Source: JANWHZ01 sp964527385 (lineage in GTDB: Bacteria > Patescibacteriota > Saccharimonadia > Saccharimonadales > UBA4665). From it: a stretch of 25,336 bases of DNA. Shown here in pieces: positions 1 to 7,363 of this stretch (position 1 is the first letter of the stretch; every line of letters starts with the position of its first letter). Both the position numbers and the translations under genes were made by a program. Below the pieces are notes generated by a model. The model had not been told where the DNA came from. It saw only the letters and a program-made list of their open reading frames with translations, and searched no databases. The stretch is from the NCBI GenBank assembly GCA_964527385.1, contig CAZGPZ010000006.1:1-25336 (forward strand). Direction: 5' to 3'.

Positions 1-732
1 AAGCATCTGTCCCCACAGCCGCAGGCGTAGTGCCAACACTTCACGTAGGGTCCTAATAGCAGCCTTTCCTAGCCGTTCGTTGCGAAGGTCGTCGTCCCGC
101 GTCTCGTGCCAGTCATTGATAGGCAATTGATCAATATGGTAGCCCGCGCGGCGCGCGGCAGCGAGTACTTCTACGTCAAACGCCCACCCACGGACATGCA
201 ATGCACCGTTGAATATAGCCTTTGCAGCATCGGCCGTGAAGCCCTTGAAGCCGCACTGCGAATCGCTAACATACGGGAAAAACAACGCGCGGATCAGTAC
301 ATTGCTCGCCAATGAGAGCAGCGTGCGCGCTTTGCCATCGTGTATTTTACTCAGCCGGCGCCGACCGATAACGACATTACTGCCTGCCCTCAGGCGCGTA
401 ACCATCAGGGCGATATGATGCAGGGGAGTGGGCAAGTCAACGTCAAAAAATATCTGGACCGCACCGCGTGCTGCCTGGAAGCCCGTCCGGACATCATTGC
501 CTTTGCCCAGCGGCCGCGGGGGCGTGATTACCTGCAAATACGGAAACGTATCGGCAAAGCTGCGCGCGATGCCCGGCGTATTGTCAGTTCCTGCAGCTAC
601 GACGATTATTTCCGCCGTGCCCAACTCCGGGTGCTGTTTGAGGTAGGCCGCCAACTTGCGGAGCGTACTGGCAATCATCTCGGCCTCATTCAGTGCAGGC
701 AGGATAATGCTCAGGTCAATGTCCGTGCTCAT
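1..732 (-). CDS. Glycosyltransferase family 2, DPM1/GtrB-like (partial, C-terminus off window)
   Basis: The reading frame opens at the ATG at 732 and runs without a stop to base 1 (244 codons), so the 3' end lies outside the window. The protein begins with the GT-A nucleotide-sugar pattern (LSIILPALNEAEMIASTL), followed by an FFDVDLPTPLHH segment that carries the DXD-type metal site, and later SDSQCGFKGF, which is typical of dolichyl/polyprenyl-phosphate sugar synthases. From family knowledge it would transfer a sugar from a nucleotide sugar to a lipid phosphate at the inner membrane face. Its ATG is one base after the gtrA-like stop, and a GAGGAG Shine-Dalgarno lies inside the end of that gene, so the two are translationally coupled. 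The lipid-linked sugar is probably handed to the GtrA-like partner for cell-surface decoration. The sugar cannot be told from sequence. Confidence 0.88.
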   Translation of the reverse strand, partial: MSTDIDLSIILPALNEAEMIASTLRKLAAYLKQHPELGTAEIIVVAAGTDNTPGIARSFADTFPYLQVITPPRPLGKGNDVRTGFQAARGAVQIFFDVDLPTPLHHIALMVTRLRAGSNVVIGRRRLSKIHDGKARTLLSLASNVLIRALFFPYVSDSQCGFKGFTADAAKAIFNGALHVRGWAFDVEVLAAARRAGYHIDQLPINDWHETRDDDLRNERLGKAAIRTLREVLALRLRLWGQML

Positions 733-733
733 G

Positions 734-1231
734 TTATAACCACTCCTCAAGCTTGCCCTTCAACGGCGTGCGCGCGAAAATAACACGGTCGTACCAAACA
801 TAGTTCCATATGGCGCTGGCGATCGTGGCAAATCCCTTTGCGCCGTTCGATGCAAGCAGTTGCACCCCAGGTCCTGCCAGGCCAAGCATTTGCCGCGCAA
901 ATGTATGAAGCACTGAACTAGCTCCTACCACGATGAGCGTCTGCAACCCCCATAACCCCACCAGTGTGACTAGGACGAAACCGATGAACTGCCCGTAGCC
1001 GCCCTTTCGGCTGTTACTAAATACCGCATGTTTGTTAGCCAAGAAGCTAAACACCATCGCCACCGAAGTCGATATTAGGTTGGCCTCCCAAGGCTTCAGC
1101 CCGAATACGACCATGCCTAGGTTGAACAACAGGAAGTCTATGCCCGTATTACAGATACCGACCAAGACGAATAGGAGCCGTTTATCGGCTACAAGCCGCG
1201 TTATATTTTGCATTTTTGTGCGACGGCGCAT
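734..1231 (-). CDS. GtrA-like family membrane protein (lipid-linked sugar translocation)
   Basis: This 165-residue protein has four hydrophobic segments (about residues 19-40, 46-66, 80-105 and 130-150) and the GtrA-family signatures FVLVGICNTGIDFLLF near the N-terminus, FSFLANKHAVF in the middle and ASAIWNYVWYDRVIF near the C-terminus. The family is thought to flip or present undecaprenyl-phosphate-linked sugars and is usually encoded beside a GT2 synthase, as here. The first ATG (1231) lies 12 nt after a TATAAT hexamer with no Shine-Dalgarno, so the leader would be only about 6 nt. A second ATG at 1213 also lacks a ribosome binding site. It is the first gene of a two-gene minus-strand operon. 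Confidence 0.85.
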   Translation of the reverse strand: MRRRTKMQNITRLVADKRLLFVLVGICNTGIDFLLFNLGMVVFGLKPWEANLISTSVAMVFSFLANKHAVFSNSRKGGYGQFIGFVLVTLVGLWGLQTLIVVGASSVLHTFARQMLGLAGPGVQLLASNGAKGFATIASAIWNYVWYDRVIFARTPLKGKLEEWL

Positions 1232-1243
1232 GTATCACTTGGG

Positions 1244-1249
1244 ATTATA
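1244..1249 (-). promoter_or_regulatory. -10 hexamer of the gtrA-like/GT2 operon
   Basis: The minus strand reads TATAAT here, 12 nt before the ATG at 1231. No good -35 at 16-18 bp is seen. The predicted leader is very short and has no Shine-Dalgarno. Confidence 0.5.
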
Positions 1250-1325
1250 CAAGCTTTTTAGGACAAGCGGTACTATCTGCCGTGGCGCCGACGTGTATGG
1301 CTCTAGGCGCAAACCTTCGCAAGCA

Positions 1326-2396
1326 CTATTGGCAGGGTTGGGTCGGGACACCGTTGGGTCCGACACGCCGTCCCGCCCAATCATTGGCTGCGCCGTACCA
1401 GAGCGCTGCGTTATTGTGCAGATTAATATCGTGTCCAGCATGGGGCAAAACGTACGCCTCCAGGCATGCTTGAGGAGTGAAAAACCCGGCTTCACGCGCC
1501 AGGAGCGTTTGGCTGTTGGTGCAGGGCACGACAATACTACAAAGCAAGGCGTCGTTTTGGCCGTCGGCGATAAACACCGGCACCGTTAGTGCTAAAGAAA
1601 CAGTCGGCAGCAAGGCTACGGGAAGTTGGGCTAGTTCTTCGGCCGTTCCAGCTTGCTTCAGCGACTCGTCAAGCGCTATGACATTCGGGTCGGCGTTAGC
1701 GGTGTCGTAAAACAGCTGGGCTCGCACCCCTGGTACAGTCGTGATATAGCCGGCCGAGTAGCCATCATTCGCAAATTTTGGATCAAGGATTGCCGGATAA
1801 AAACCGGCAGCAAGGAGCGGCGCTGCAAGCGGGTTAAGCACATGGGCATAGCCGGACAAGATCAGGCCGTCGACGTCATGGTGCGCAGACGCCTCCAGGA
1901 TGGCTATGCCCGATCCGGCCGAATGCCCAACAAGGATGATTTTGGAAAATGCCGTTCCGCCAAACACGCCGCCGCGCAGGTCGTCGACAAGCTGATGGGT
2001 AACGTACGCTCCCGACGTGAGGCTCACTTCTGTATCATTTGGATGGTCGCTTTGTCCCGCACCCAACCGGTCCATATTCAGCACCGCATAGCCGCTTGCC
2101 ACTGCTGCGGCAAGATACGAATAAGACGGTTCCTCGTAAGGAAAGTCCCAATAGAGATGGTCGTACGTTAGGCCATGGAGCAGCACCTGCACCGTCTTGC
2201 CAGCAAGCGCGCCTTGCCAGCACAACGAAGCTTGCAACGAATATTGCGTCGGATCAAGCGCCGAGACATAAACATGTGCCGATATCGGTTGGCAGGTCAT
2301 AGTGCCACTAGCTGACACTACCGGAGAAGCAATGCCAACGCTAGAGATACTGACAATCAGCGCGAGCACAAGCATAACTAGCCGTTTCAGTTTCAT
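1326..2396 (-). CDS. Secreted alpha/beta hydrolase
   Basis: The 356-residue protein starts with a Sec signal peptide (MKLKR, a hydrophobic core at residues 7-22, likely cleavage near 29-30). The fold signatures follow in order: oxyanion strand VLLHG (71-75), NMDRLGAGQSDHP (107-119), nucleophile elbow GHSAG with Ser159, an acidic candidate in ADGQND (Asp278 or Asp282), and His322 in HAGHD. Six cysteines after the signal peptide may form disulfides, as expected for an exported enzyme. The pattern of YDHLYWDFP and YSYLAAAVASGYAV resembles secreted hydrolases of Actinobacteria, which suggests transfer; this is from memory of the family and not a search. The substrate is unknown (ester or peptide). 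A GGGGG Shine-Dalgarno precedes the ATG, and a strong promoter lies just upstream. Confidence 0.85.
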   Translation of the reverse strand: MKLKRLVMLVLALIVSISSVGIASPVVSASGTMTCQPISAHVYVSALDPTQYSLQASLCWQGALAGKTVQVLLHGLTYDHLYWDFPYEEPSYSYLAAAVASGYAVLNMDRLGAGQSDHPNDTEVSLTSGAYVTHQLVDDLRGGVFGGTAFSKIILVGHSAGSGIAILEASAHHDVDGLILSGYAHVLNPLAAPLLAAGFYPAILDPKFANDGYSAGYITTVPGVRAQLFYDTANADPNVIALDESLKQAGTAEELAQLPVALLPTVSLALTVPVFIADGQNDALLCSIVVPCTNSQTLLAREAGFFTPQACLEAYVLPHAGHDINLHNNAALWYGAANDWAGRRVGPNGVPTQPCQ

Positions 2397-2419
2397 ATAT
2401 GACCCCCACTTATAACGTA

Positions 2420-2448
2420 AGCATAAGAATAGAGCTGCGCGTTGTCAA
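2420..2448 (-). promoter_or_regulatory. Sigma-70-type promoter of the secreted hydrolase
   Basis: On the minus strand, TTGACA (2448-2443) and TATGCT (2425-2420) are 17 bp apart. The -10 is 23 nt before the hydrolase ATG, leaving room for the GGGGG ribosome binding site. Confidence 0.75.
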
Positions 2449-2456
2449 TCATATAC

Positions 2457-2690
2457 CTAACGCCCGTACAGGCTTCCATCAATGCGTGCCAAGGGCACGC
2501 AGGCACGCCGGGGGCTAGCGGCAATATGGTAGGAGTGGTGGCGCTCAAGGCGTGTTAGCCTCAGCACTGCGAAGATGATTACTTCGAGCAGGTCTTTGCC
2601 GAGCAAAGGCGGGGCCGCACCATCAGCCAATAGTGGCCTCGTGTTGCGTGACGCGTACAAACTCCGCTTCTGCCGGAATTGTGACGACAT
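2457..2690 (-). CDS. Possible 77-residue ORF downstream of the helicase (doubtful)
   Basis: An open frame of 77 codons lies in the 348-bp space between the hydrolase promoter and the helicase stop. An AAGG about 11 nt before its ATG is a weak ribosome binding site. The product is rich in Arg and Leu and matches no family I recognise. Its 3' part spans a perfect hairpin (2484-2500), which would fit non-coding trailer sequence better than a gene. The rest of the 2397-2744 gap holds only this frame, two hairpins and the hydrolase promoter. Confidence 0.2.
   Translation of the reverse strand: MSSQFRQKRSLYASRNTRPLLADGAAPPLLGKDLLEVIIFAVLRLTRLERHHSYHIAASPRRACVPLARIDGSLYGR
2484..2608. other. Two perfect short hairpins in the helicase 3' region
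   Basis: GCGTGCC-AAG-GGCACGC (2484-2500) and CTTTGC-CGA-GCAAAG (2594-2608) are perfect stems with 3-nt loops downstream of the helicase stop. Neither has a convincing U-tract, so they may be Rho-type or 3'-end stabilising structures. Confidence 0.3.
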
Positions 2691-2744
2691 GCCAAGACCT
2701 TCACCAAATGGGACTTCAGATTTTGCCGGCGTTACCGGTGCGAC

Positions 2745-3932
2745 CTATGCTTCGACGAACGTGAAAGCGAAGCCGGTTTTGCCGGCCCGACCGGTACGGC
2801 CGATGCGGTGCACATAGTCATCGTAGGTTTTCGGCGACGAGAAGTTAATGACGTGCGTGATATCGCTGACATCAATGCCGCGGGCGGCGACATCGGTTGC
2901 CACGAGCACCGTTATCTCGTTTGCCTTGAACTTGTTGAGCGCGCGCTGGCGTTGGCCTTGCGTCTTGCCGCCGTGTATAGCGTCAGCTTGGAAACCGCGC
3001 GCCTGCAATTCTTTGCTCAAGCGCTCGACACCGTGCTGCATATCGTCAAATACCAATGCTTTGGGCGCTTTGAGCAGCAGGTCGTGCAGGCGGTTCAGGC
3101 GGTCGGTCTTATCGGTATACGAAATGACCGCTTGCTCGACCATGTCGGTCGTCTCGCCGGTCTTGACCGAAACGGTCACCGGGTCATGCGAAAATTCAGA
3201 AATCAGCCGGGCCACCGTCGCGTCAAGCGTCGCGGTAAAGAAGAACGACTGCCGCTTGCTAGGCATATTGCCCAAAATAGAACGGATGTCGTTGACAAAT
3301 CCCATGTCCAGCATACGATCGACTTCATCGAGCACTAACATGCTGAAACTAGACAAGTCCAGGCTGCCACGTTGCAAATGGTCCTTCACCCGGCCGGGTG
3401 TGCCGATGACAATCGAAGGGCGGTTGCGCAAATTCTTCAACTGCGTTCCCATCGACGATCCGCCGATAATCAGCGCGCCGAGCAAGCCGCTGCCTTTGGC
3501 AAGCATTTTGCATTCGTCTTCGATCTGCGCGGCAAGCTCGCGGGTTGGGGCAAGGATGAGCACGCGCGCCGAACGGTTGGCAAGCAAAGCATGCAATACG
3601 GGCAACGCGAACGCGATGGTCTTTCCCGTGCCTGTGTTCGCAATGCCTACGACGTCACGGCCGGCGAGCCCTTCGGGGATCGCTTGGTCCTGGATAGGCG
3701 ACGGGGCAGCGAAGCCCTTGGCTCGGATGTTGGCTTGCAATAATTCATGGACGGCAAAGTCTGAGAACGTGTGCTGTGGCACGAAGACCTCAGCCTCCAC
3801 AGGCCGTGCAGGTTTTACGAACCTTGCAGGATTGATGTAGTCTTTGTTATTGGCGCGCCGTGATTGGCGCTGGGGGGAAGTGGCGCGGCGGCGCATGTTC
3901 GGCCGCCCGATGCTTCGGTAGCTGTATGACAT
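2745..3932 (-). CDS. DEAD-box-family ATP-dependent RNA helicase (DEVD variant)
   Basis: The 395-residue protein has a basic N-terminal tail (residues 1-35, with RRR and RRANNK), then a complete superfamily 2 core: Q motif around FAAPSPIQDQAIP (74-86), motif I ANTGTGKT (98-105), Ia APTRELA (128-134), Ib TPGR (178-181), motif II DEVD (202-205), motif III TAT (233-235), motif V ATDVAARGID (345-354) and motif VI HRIGRTGR (375-382). It ends soon after motif VI, without a C-terminal RNA-binding domain. Such enzymes unwind short RNA duplexes in ribosome assembly, decay and cold adaptation. Odd points are DEVD for DEAD and TAT for SAT; both keep the catalytic D-E and the T. An AAGGA ribosome binding site precedes the ATG, and the leader contains a 10-bp inverted repeat. 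Confidence 0.93.
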   Translation of the reverse strand: MSYSYRSIGRPNMRRRATSPQRQSRRANNKDYINPARFVKPARPVEAEVFVPQHTFSDFAVHELLQANIRAKGFAAPSPIQDQAIPEGLAGRDVVGIANTGTGKTIAFALPVLHALLANRSARVLILAPTRELAAQIEDECKMLAKGSGLLGALIIGGSSMGTQLKNLRNRPSIVIGTPGRVKDHLQRGSLDLSSFSMLVLDEVDRMLDMGFVNDIRSILGNMPSKRQSFFFTATLDATVARLISEFSHDPVTVSVKTGETTDMVEQAVISYTDKTDRLNRLHDLLLKAPKALVFDDMQHGVERLSKELQARGFQADAIHGGKTQGQRQRALNKFKANEITVLVATDVAARGIDVSDITHVINFSSPKTYDDYVHRIGRTGRAGKTGFAFTFVEA

Positions 3933-3950
3933 AAGAGTCCTTGTTTAGAG

Positions 3951-3989
3951 TTATTACTCGTGATTGTCGTAAATGAAATCGAGTAATAA
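3951..3989 (-). repeat. 10-bp perfect inverted repeat in the helicase leader
   Basis: TTATTACTCG (3951-3960) and CGAGTAATAA (3980-3989) are exact reverse complements, separated by 19 nt. The near arm is 18 nt before the helicase ATG and just upstream of the AAGGA ribosome binding site, so in the mRNA it would form a leader stem-loop. It could be an autoregulatory or temperature-responsive structure, or an operator. Confidence 0.65.
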
Positions 3990-4024
3990 GCGTCCAAACC
4001 CGGGTTCATCAGAACAATGCAACT

Positions 4025-4053
4025 ATAATAGCATAACTAGAATTAATCCACAA
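4025..4053 (-). promoter_or_regulatory. Candidate helicase promoter
   Basis: The minus strand reads TTGTGG (4053-4048), a 17-bp spacer and TATTAT (4030-4025). This predicts a leader of roughly 85 nt that contains the inverted repeat. The -35 is weak. Confidence 0.4.
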
Positions 4054-4055
4054 GC

Positions 4056-4574
4056 CTAAGCCGCCCAACTGATGGGGGCAATCCTGGTAACGGTCTGCAA
4101 GTCGATCGGTTCGGAGCCCGCGGTGAAAGCGTGATGTTGCCAGTAAGCCTTGCTGTCGTTGTTCGCGTCGTCGGCGTCAGGGAATGGCGGGTACAGCGGT
4201 CCGATCCAAATATTCACGATCTCGTAATCACCGTCGTTGTCTTGGCGCAGCACTAAGCTCAGCTCACGGCTTGGTTCCATCGAGCGGTTCTTGACGAACC
4301 GCAGGCTATTGGTTTTCTTCGGTGGCCGGGCATAAAATACCGCGTCTTTGGCATTGGTAGCCACGATATGCGTGTTGCCGATGGCGCGGCCCATGTCTTG
4401 GCAGGTTATTACATTGGAACCAGCAAGGTCGAGCGTGAGCAGCAAGTCTTTGACGACACTCAACAAGTAAGGCTGTCGGCCAAAATAACGCCCCGCGGGC
4501 GAATTGATAATGCCGACATAAGCCTGCCGGCCATTGCGGGAAATCCCGATAGTATACGTATAACCTTGCCCCAT
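4056..4574 (-). CDS. Hypothetical protein, 172 aa
   Basis: I do not recognise this family. The protein is soluble and mixed alpha/beta in appearance, with no signal peptide or membrane segment. It has an N-terminal GYTYTIGISRNGRQAYVGI strand-rich stretch, an amphipathic helix around LLSVVKDLLLTLDL, a central ARPPKKTNSLRFVKNRS basic patch and an acidic, aromatic C-terminal part. It is divergent from the RRM gene and lies directly upstream of the helicase promoter, but nothing shows a functional link. There is no Shine-Dalgarno before the ATG. A TATACT hexamer ends 9 nt before it, so a nearly leaderless mRNA is likely. Confidence 0.75.
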   Translation of the reverse strand: MGQGYTYTIGISRNGRQAYVGIINSPAGRYFGRQPYLLSVVKDLLLTLDLAGSNVITCQDMGRAIGNTHIVATNAKDAVFYARPPKKTNSLRFVKNRSMEPSRELSLVLRQDNDGDYEIVNIWIGPLYPPFPDADDANNDSKAYWQHHAFTAGSEPIDLQTVTRIAPISWAA

Positions 4575-4583
4575 CTACTTACT

Positions 4584-4589
4584 AGTATA
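4584..4589 (-). promoter_or_regulatory. -10 hexamer close to the start of the 172-aa gene
   Basis: TATACT on the minus strand ends 9 nt before the ATG at 4574. The implied leader is about 3 nt, and no Shine-Dalgarno is present. Confidence 0.5.
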
Positions 4590-4768
4590 GCTCTTCGCCG
4601 TTGTTTTACCTATCGGGCGCCTATGCCCACGCGCTTTTCTATGCTAAGATAAGCTACAAGCAAGTAGTTACATAGTCTTTCCGTTGTTATATTTTGCCAC
4701 CAGCTAATATCACCTGACGGCCAGAACGGTGGACCGCGGGCGATACAAATTAATGGAAGGATATCAAT

Positions 4769-5110
4769 ATGGCAATGAAATTATACGTTGGCGGCCTGGC
4801 TTATAGCGTGACGGATGAGGGACTGCGCGAAGTATTCGCCAGCCAGGGCGAAGTAGTCAGCGCCACTGTTATCAAAGACCGCGACAGTGGGCAATCAAAA
4901 GGCTTCGGCTTTGTCGAAATGGCTGACATCAAGGAAGGCCAGAACGCGATTACCGAGCTCAACGGCAAAGAAGTCGAGGGACGCACGATCATAGTAAACC
5001 AAGCACGGCCGCAGGAAAAGCGTTCGTTTGGCGGCGGCGGTGGCGGCGGTCGTGGCGGCTTCGGTGGCTCGCGCAGTGGTGGCTACGGCGGCGGACGAAA
5101 CCGTTACTAA
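4769..5110 (+). CDS. Glycine-rich RRM RNA-binding protein
   Basis: The 113-residue protein is a single RRM followed by an RGG/glycine-rich tail. RNP2 is LYVGGL (residues 5-10) and RNP1 is KGFGFVEM (44-51), with the aromatic residues that stack on RNA. The tail (from about residue 86) is almost only Gly, Arg, Ser, Phe and Tyr, ending in GGGRNRY. Bacterial proteins of this shape act as RNA chaperones, often induced by cold or stress. An AAGGA ribosome binding site lies 8-12 nt before the ATG. It is a single-gene unit closed by a strong terminator, and it diverges from the 172-aa gene. With the nearby helicase it makes a small RNA-remodelling neighbourhood. Confidence 0.93.
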   Translation: MAMKLYVGGLAYSVTDEGLREVFASQGEVVSATVIKDRDSGQSKGFGFVEMADIKEGQNAITELNGKEVEGRTIIVNQARPQEKRSFGGGGGGGRGGFGGSRSGGYGGGRNRY

Positions 5111-5148
5111 ATTAAAATAACGGGCTAGCTTATGCTAACCCCATCCCC

Positions 5149-5176
5149 AAAGGGCTCCATGCAAATGGAGCCCTTT
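5149..5176 (+). terminator. Intrinsic terminator of the RRM gene
   Basis: A 12-bp perfect stem (AAAGGGCTCCAT / ATGGAGCCCTTT) closes a GCAA tetraloop of the GNRA type, 38 bp after the RRM stop. The 3' side continues TTTCGTATT, a modest U-tract. Confidence 0.85.
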
Positions 5177-5282
5177 CGTATTCCCCGGAACTCTGGCACT
5201 ATGAAAAACGTAAAAAAGACAGCTTAGGCTAAAGCACCGGGCACCCAACGGCATCAATTACACCTTGGGCATGCAGTTGGAA

Positions 5283-6335
5283 CTAGTCCGAGGGGAACGA
5301 TTTTTTCATGTCGATGACGTAACGCTTGGCCATTTGCTTCTTGGTCAGTGAGTCCCACGCCTTATTAATGTCTTGGATGCCGATGACTTCGATCTCTGGC
5401 AGGATAGCATGCTCAGCGCTGTACCCAAGCATTTCTTGGGTTTCTTTGATACCGCCGATGCCCGAGCCGGCAATGGATTTCTGGCCGTTGATAAGATCTC
5501 CCGAGTGATAGCCAGGCATTGGCTCTATCGGGCCGACCAGGCAGATGGTGCCATGTATGCCTAGCAGCTGCAAGTACGGTGCCAGGTCGTGTGCCCTGGG
5601 AATGGTATCGAGCAGGAAGTCAAACTTGTTGGCGGCAGCTTCCATGTCTTTTTCAGACGTCGAAATGATAACGCCGTCAGCGCCGTAGGATTTGGCAACC
5701 TCGGCTTTTTCCGGCGAGGTGGTAATTGCCCAAACTTCGGCGCCGAATGCCTTGGCATACTTAATGCCCATGTGCCCAAGACCGCCAAGCCCGATGATAC
5801 CGACTTTCATGCCCGCGCCGACTTTCCAGTGGCGCAAAGGCGAGTAGGTAGTGATACCCGCGCACAACAACGGCGCGGCATGGGGCATGTCAAGGGAATC
5901 GGGCAGATGAAGAACAAAATGTTCAGGCGCGACCATGATGGTCGAGTAGCCGCCCTTGGTATCTGTGCCATCGATAGGGTCCTTTGAGCTGTATGTCCAG
6001 ACGGTCCCGTTGAAACAACTGTTTTCGAAGCCACGTTTGCATGCTTCGCACTTGCCGCAGCTCTTCACCATGCAGCCGACGCCAGCGCGGTCGCCAGGCT
6101 TGAACTGCGTGACAGATTTGCCAACACGGGTGACAATGCCAACAATTTCATGCCCTGGCACGCATGGATATTCTATTTCGCCCCAATCGCCCCTGGCGGT
6201 ATGGATGTCGCTGTGACATACGCCGCAGTAGTAGACTTCCAATTCAACATCTGTTTCAGTTGGTTCGCGGCGCTCAAATTCGTAATATTCAAGCGGCTTG
6301 CTCGCACTCGGAGCGGCGTAAGATTTTGCTTTCAT
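5283..6335 (-). CDS. Zinc-dependent NAD(P) alcohol dehydrogenase, cinnamyl-alcohol-dehydrogenase type
   Basis: This is a full-length (350 aa) medium-chain dehydrogenase. The catalytic zinc ligands are Cys40 (CGVCHSDIH), His62-Glu63 (PGHE) and Cys158. Structural zinc cysteines are at 93, 96, 99 and 107. The Rossmann motif is GLGGLG (182-187), and TTSPEK after the second strand lacks the acidic residue of NAD-specific enzymes, so NADPH is the likely cofactor. Family members (YahK/YjgB-like) reduce a wide range of aldehydes to alcohols, serving detoxification or redox balance. No adjacent pathway genes are seen, and no clear ribosome binding site or promoter was found upstream. The gene is convergent with the RRM terminator. 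Confidence 0.93.
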   Translation of the reverse strand: MKAKSYAAPSASKPLEYYEFERREPTETDVELEVYYCGVCHSDIHTARGDWGEIEYPCVPGHEIVGIVTRVGKSVTQFKPGDRAGVGCMVKSCGKCEACKRGFENSCFNGTVWTYSSKDPIDGTDTKGGYSTIMVAPEHFVLHLPDSLDMPHAAPLLCAGITTYSPLRHWKVGAGMKVGIIGLGGLGHMGIKYAKAFGAEVWAITTSPEKAEVAKSYGADGVIISTSEKDMEAAANKFDFLLDTIPRAHDLAPYLQLLGIHGTICLVGPIEPMPGYHSGDLINGQKSIAGSGIGGIKETQEMLGYSAEHAILPEIEVIGIQDINKAWDSLTKKQMAKRYVIDMKKSFPSD

Positions 6336-6397
6336 GCACCATATTATTGCACACTATCGTGTCCTGCACAGCTTTATGCCATCAACAGTGGAATAGC

Positions 6398-6429
6398 AAA
6401 CAGGCGATCCTCATTCGGACCGCCTGTTT
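6398..6429 (-). terminator. Hairpin terminator after the 85-aa gene
   Basis: Arms at 6398-6410 and 6417-6429 pair over 13 positions with one A/C mismatch around a 6-nt loop. Read on the minus strand the stem ends CGCCTGTTT and continues GCTATTCC. It lies 52 bp past the 85-aa gene stop and before the alcohol dehydrogenase start, so it separates the two transcripts. Confidence 0.65.
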
Positions 6430-6480
6430 ACAAGTGAACTGCCACTACGGCGCTAGCTGAGAGCTGGGAAGCAGCGCGCA

Positions 6481-6738
6481 CTAACGGACGACGACAACTG
6501 CGCCGCGAAGCTGCAGCTGCGAGGCATCGCCAGCCGGTTGCAGTTGGGGTGCGCCCGCGGCATTTTGCAAATCCTGCGTTTTCAACGCGGGCTGAAAATG
6601 CGCGCTATCCGATGCACTGGCCCCGATGGTACCGGTAGCAGGCTGAATCACTGTCAGGTTTTGCATCGCGGCAACTTTCACCGCCAAGACGCTAACTACG
6701 ATCGCCAAAGCACAAAAAGCAATAATGAGCCGTTTCAT
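6481..6738 (-). CDS. Small secreted or membrane-anchored protein, 85 aa
   Basis: The N-terminus (MKRLIIAFCALAIVVSVLAVKVAAMQ) is a signal peptide or signal anchor. The remainder is short, polar and of low complexity, rich in Ala, Gln, Ser and Leu, with a repeated LQ/QLQ pattern (LQNA, PQLQP, SQLQL), and it ends in GAVVVVR. I know no family for it. The gene is well supported by an AAGGGAG ribosome binding site, a consensus-like promoter and a downstream terminator, so it is a real stand-alone unit. It may be a small envelope protein. Confidence 0.7.
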   Translation of the reverse strand: MKRLIIAFCALAIVVSVLAVKVAAMQNLTVIQPATGTIGASASDSAHFQPALKTQDLQNAAGAPQLQPAGDASQLQLRGAVVVVR

Positions 6739-6762
6739 AACGCTCCCTTGTTTACTGGCTGT

Positions 6763-6791
6763 ATTCTATACGATTATTGCTGCTTTGTCAA
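6763..6791 (-). promoter_or_regulatory. Sigma-70-type promoter of the 85-aa gene
   Basis: On the minus strand, TTGACA (6791-6786), a 17-bp spacer and TAGAAT (6768-6763). The start codon is 24 nt downstream, with AAGGGAG between. Confidence 0.75.
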
Positions 6792-6892
6792 TCATGTAAT
6801 GAAAGTTGGTTTTGCGTCACCGTCCCGGCTGGCACCCAACGACGCTGAAGCGTATGATAAAAATACATTCGTAATATAGATGAGGGGGCAAT

Positions 6893-7315
6893 ATGGGCAA
6901 ACCAAATCCGGTCGTGCATTTTGAAATGGGATACCTGGATAGGGCGAGAATGATAGCCTTTTATCAAAGCGCATTTGGTTGGAACATGAAAGAATATGGG
7001 CCTGAAATGGGTAATTACGTCGTCGCGCAGACGACACAGACCGACGACCAGGGCATGGTACAAAAGCCGGGGAACATCAACGGCGGGTTTTACCAGAAAA
7101 CGGACGACCCTTTGAGCCAGGCCCCTTCGGTCGTCATATCGGTCGACGATATCAAAGCCGCCATGGATGACGTCGTGAAAGCGGGCGGCAAGATCCTCGG
7201 CGGCGTGGACCAAAAGGGCAACCGCACGATGGAACCGCAAATGATTCCCGGCGTTGGCCTCTGGATATCTGCCCAAGACACCGAAGGCAACCGATTCTCG
7301 ATCTTGCAGCCATAG
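6893..7315 (+). CDS. VOC-fold (glyoxalase/bleomycin-resistance-like) protein
   Basis: The 140-residue protein has two beta-alpha-beta-beta-beta modules. The first is VVHFEMGYLDRARMIAFYQSAFGW, and the second starts at VVISVDDIKAAMDDVVKAGGKI and ends with GVGLWISAQDTEGNRFSILQP. Length and pattern match single-domain VOC proteins in which metal ligands sit on the beta strands (His9 and Glu11 in the first strand and a late acidic residue are candidates). The substrate is not predictable. A GAGGGGG ribosome binding site lies 3 nt before the ATG. Candidate -10 sequences are TATGAT (6853-6858) and TAATAT (6872-6877), but neither has a good -35. Confidence 0.88.
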   Translation: MGKPNPVVHFEMGYLDRARMIAFYQSAFGWNMKEYGPEMGNYVVAQTTQTDDQGMVQKPGNINGGFYQKTDDPLSQAPSVVISVDDIKAAMDDVVKAGGKILGGVDQKGNRTMEPQMIPGVGLWISAQDTEGNRFSILQP

Positions 7316-7363
7316 TCACTACATAATATAGGATTTGTGTTTCACTCCAGCACGCACAGGTTT

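Noticed and set aside
2575..2817. Plus-strand 80-codon frame overlapping the helicase 3' end.
   Set aside because: It lies mostly antisense to the helicase coding region and has no ribosome binding site or known motif, so it is a shadow frame.
2848..3840. Long plus-strand open frame (330 codons) opposite the helicase.
   Set aside because: It is fully antisense to a gene with every helicase motif in place. Its translation has the composition of a reverse-frame shadow.
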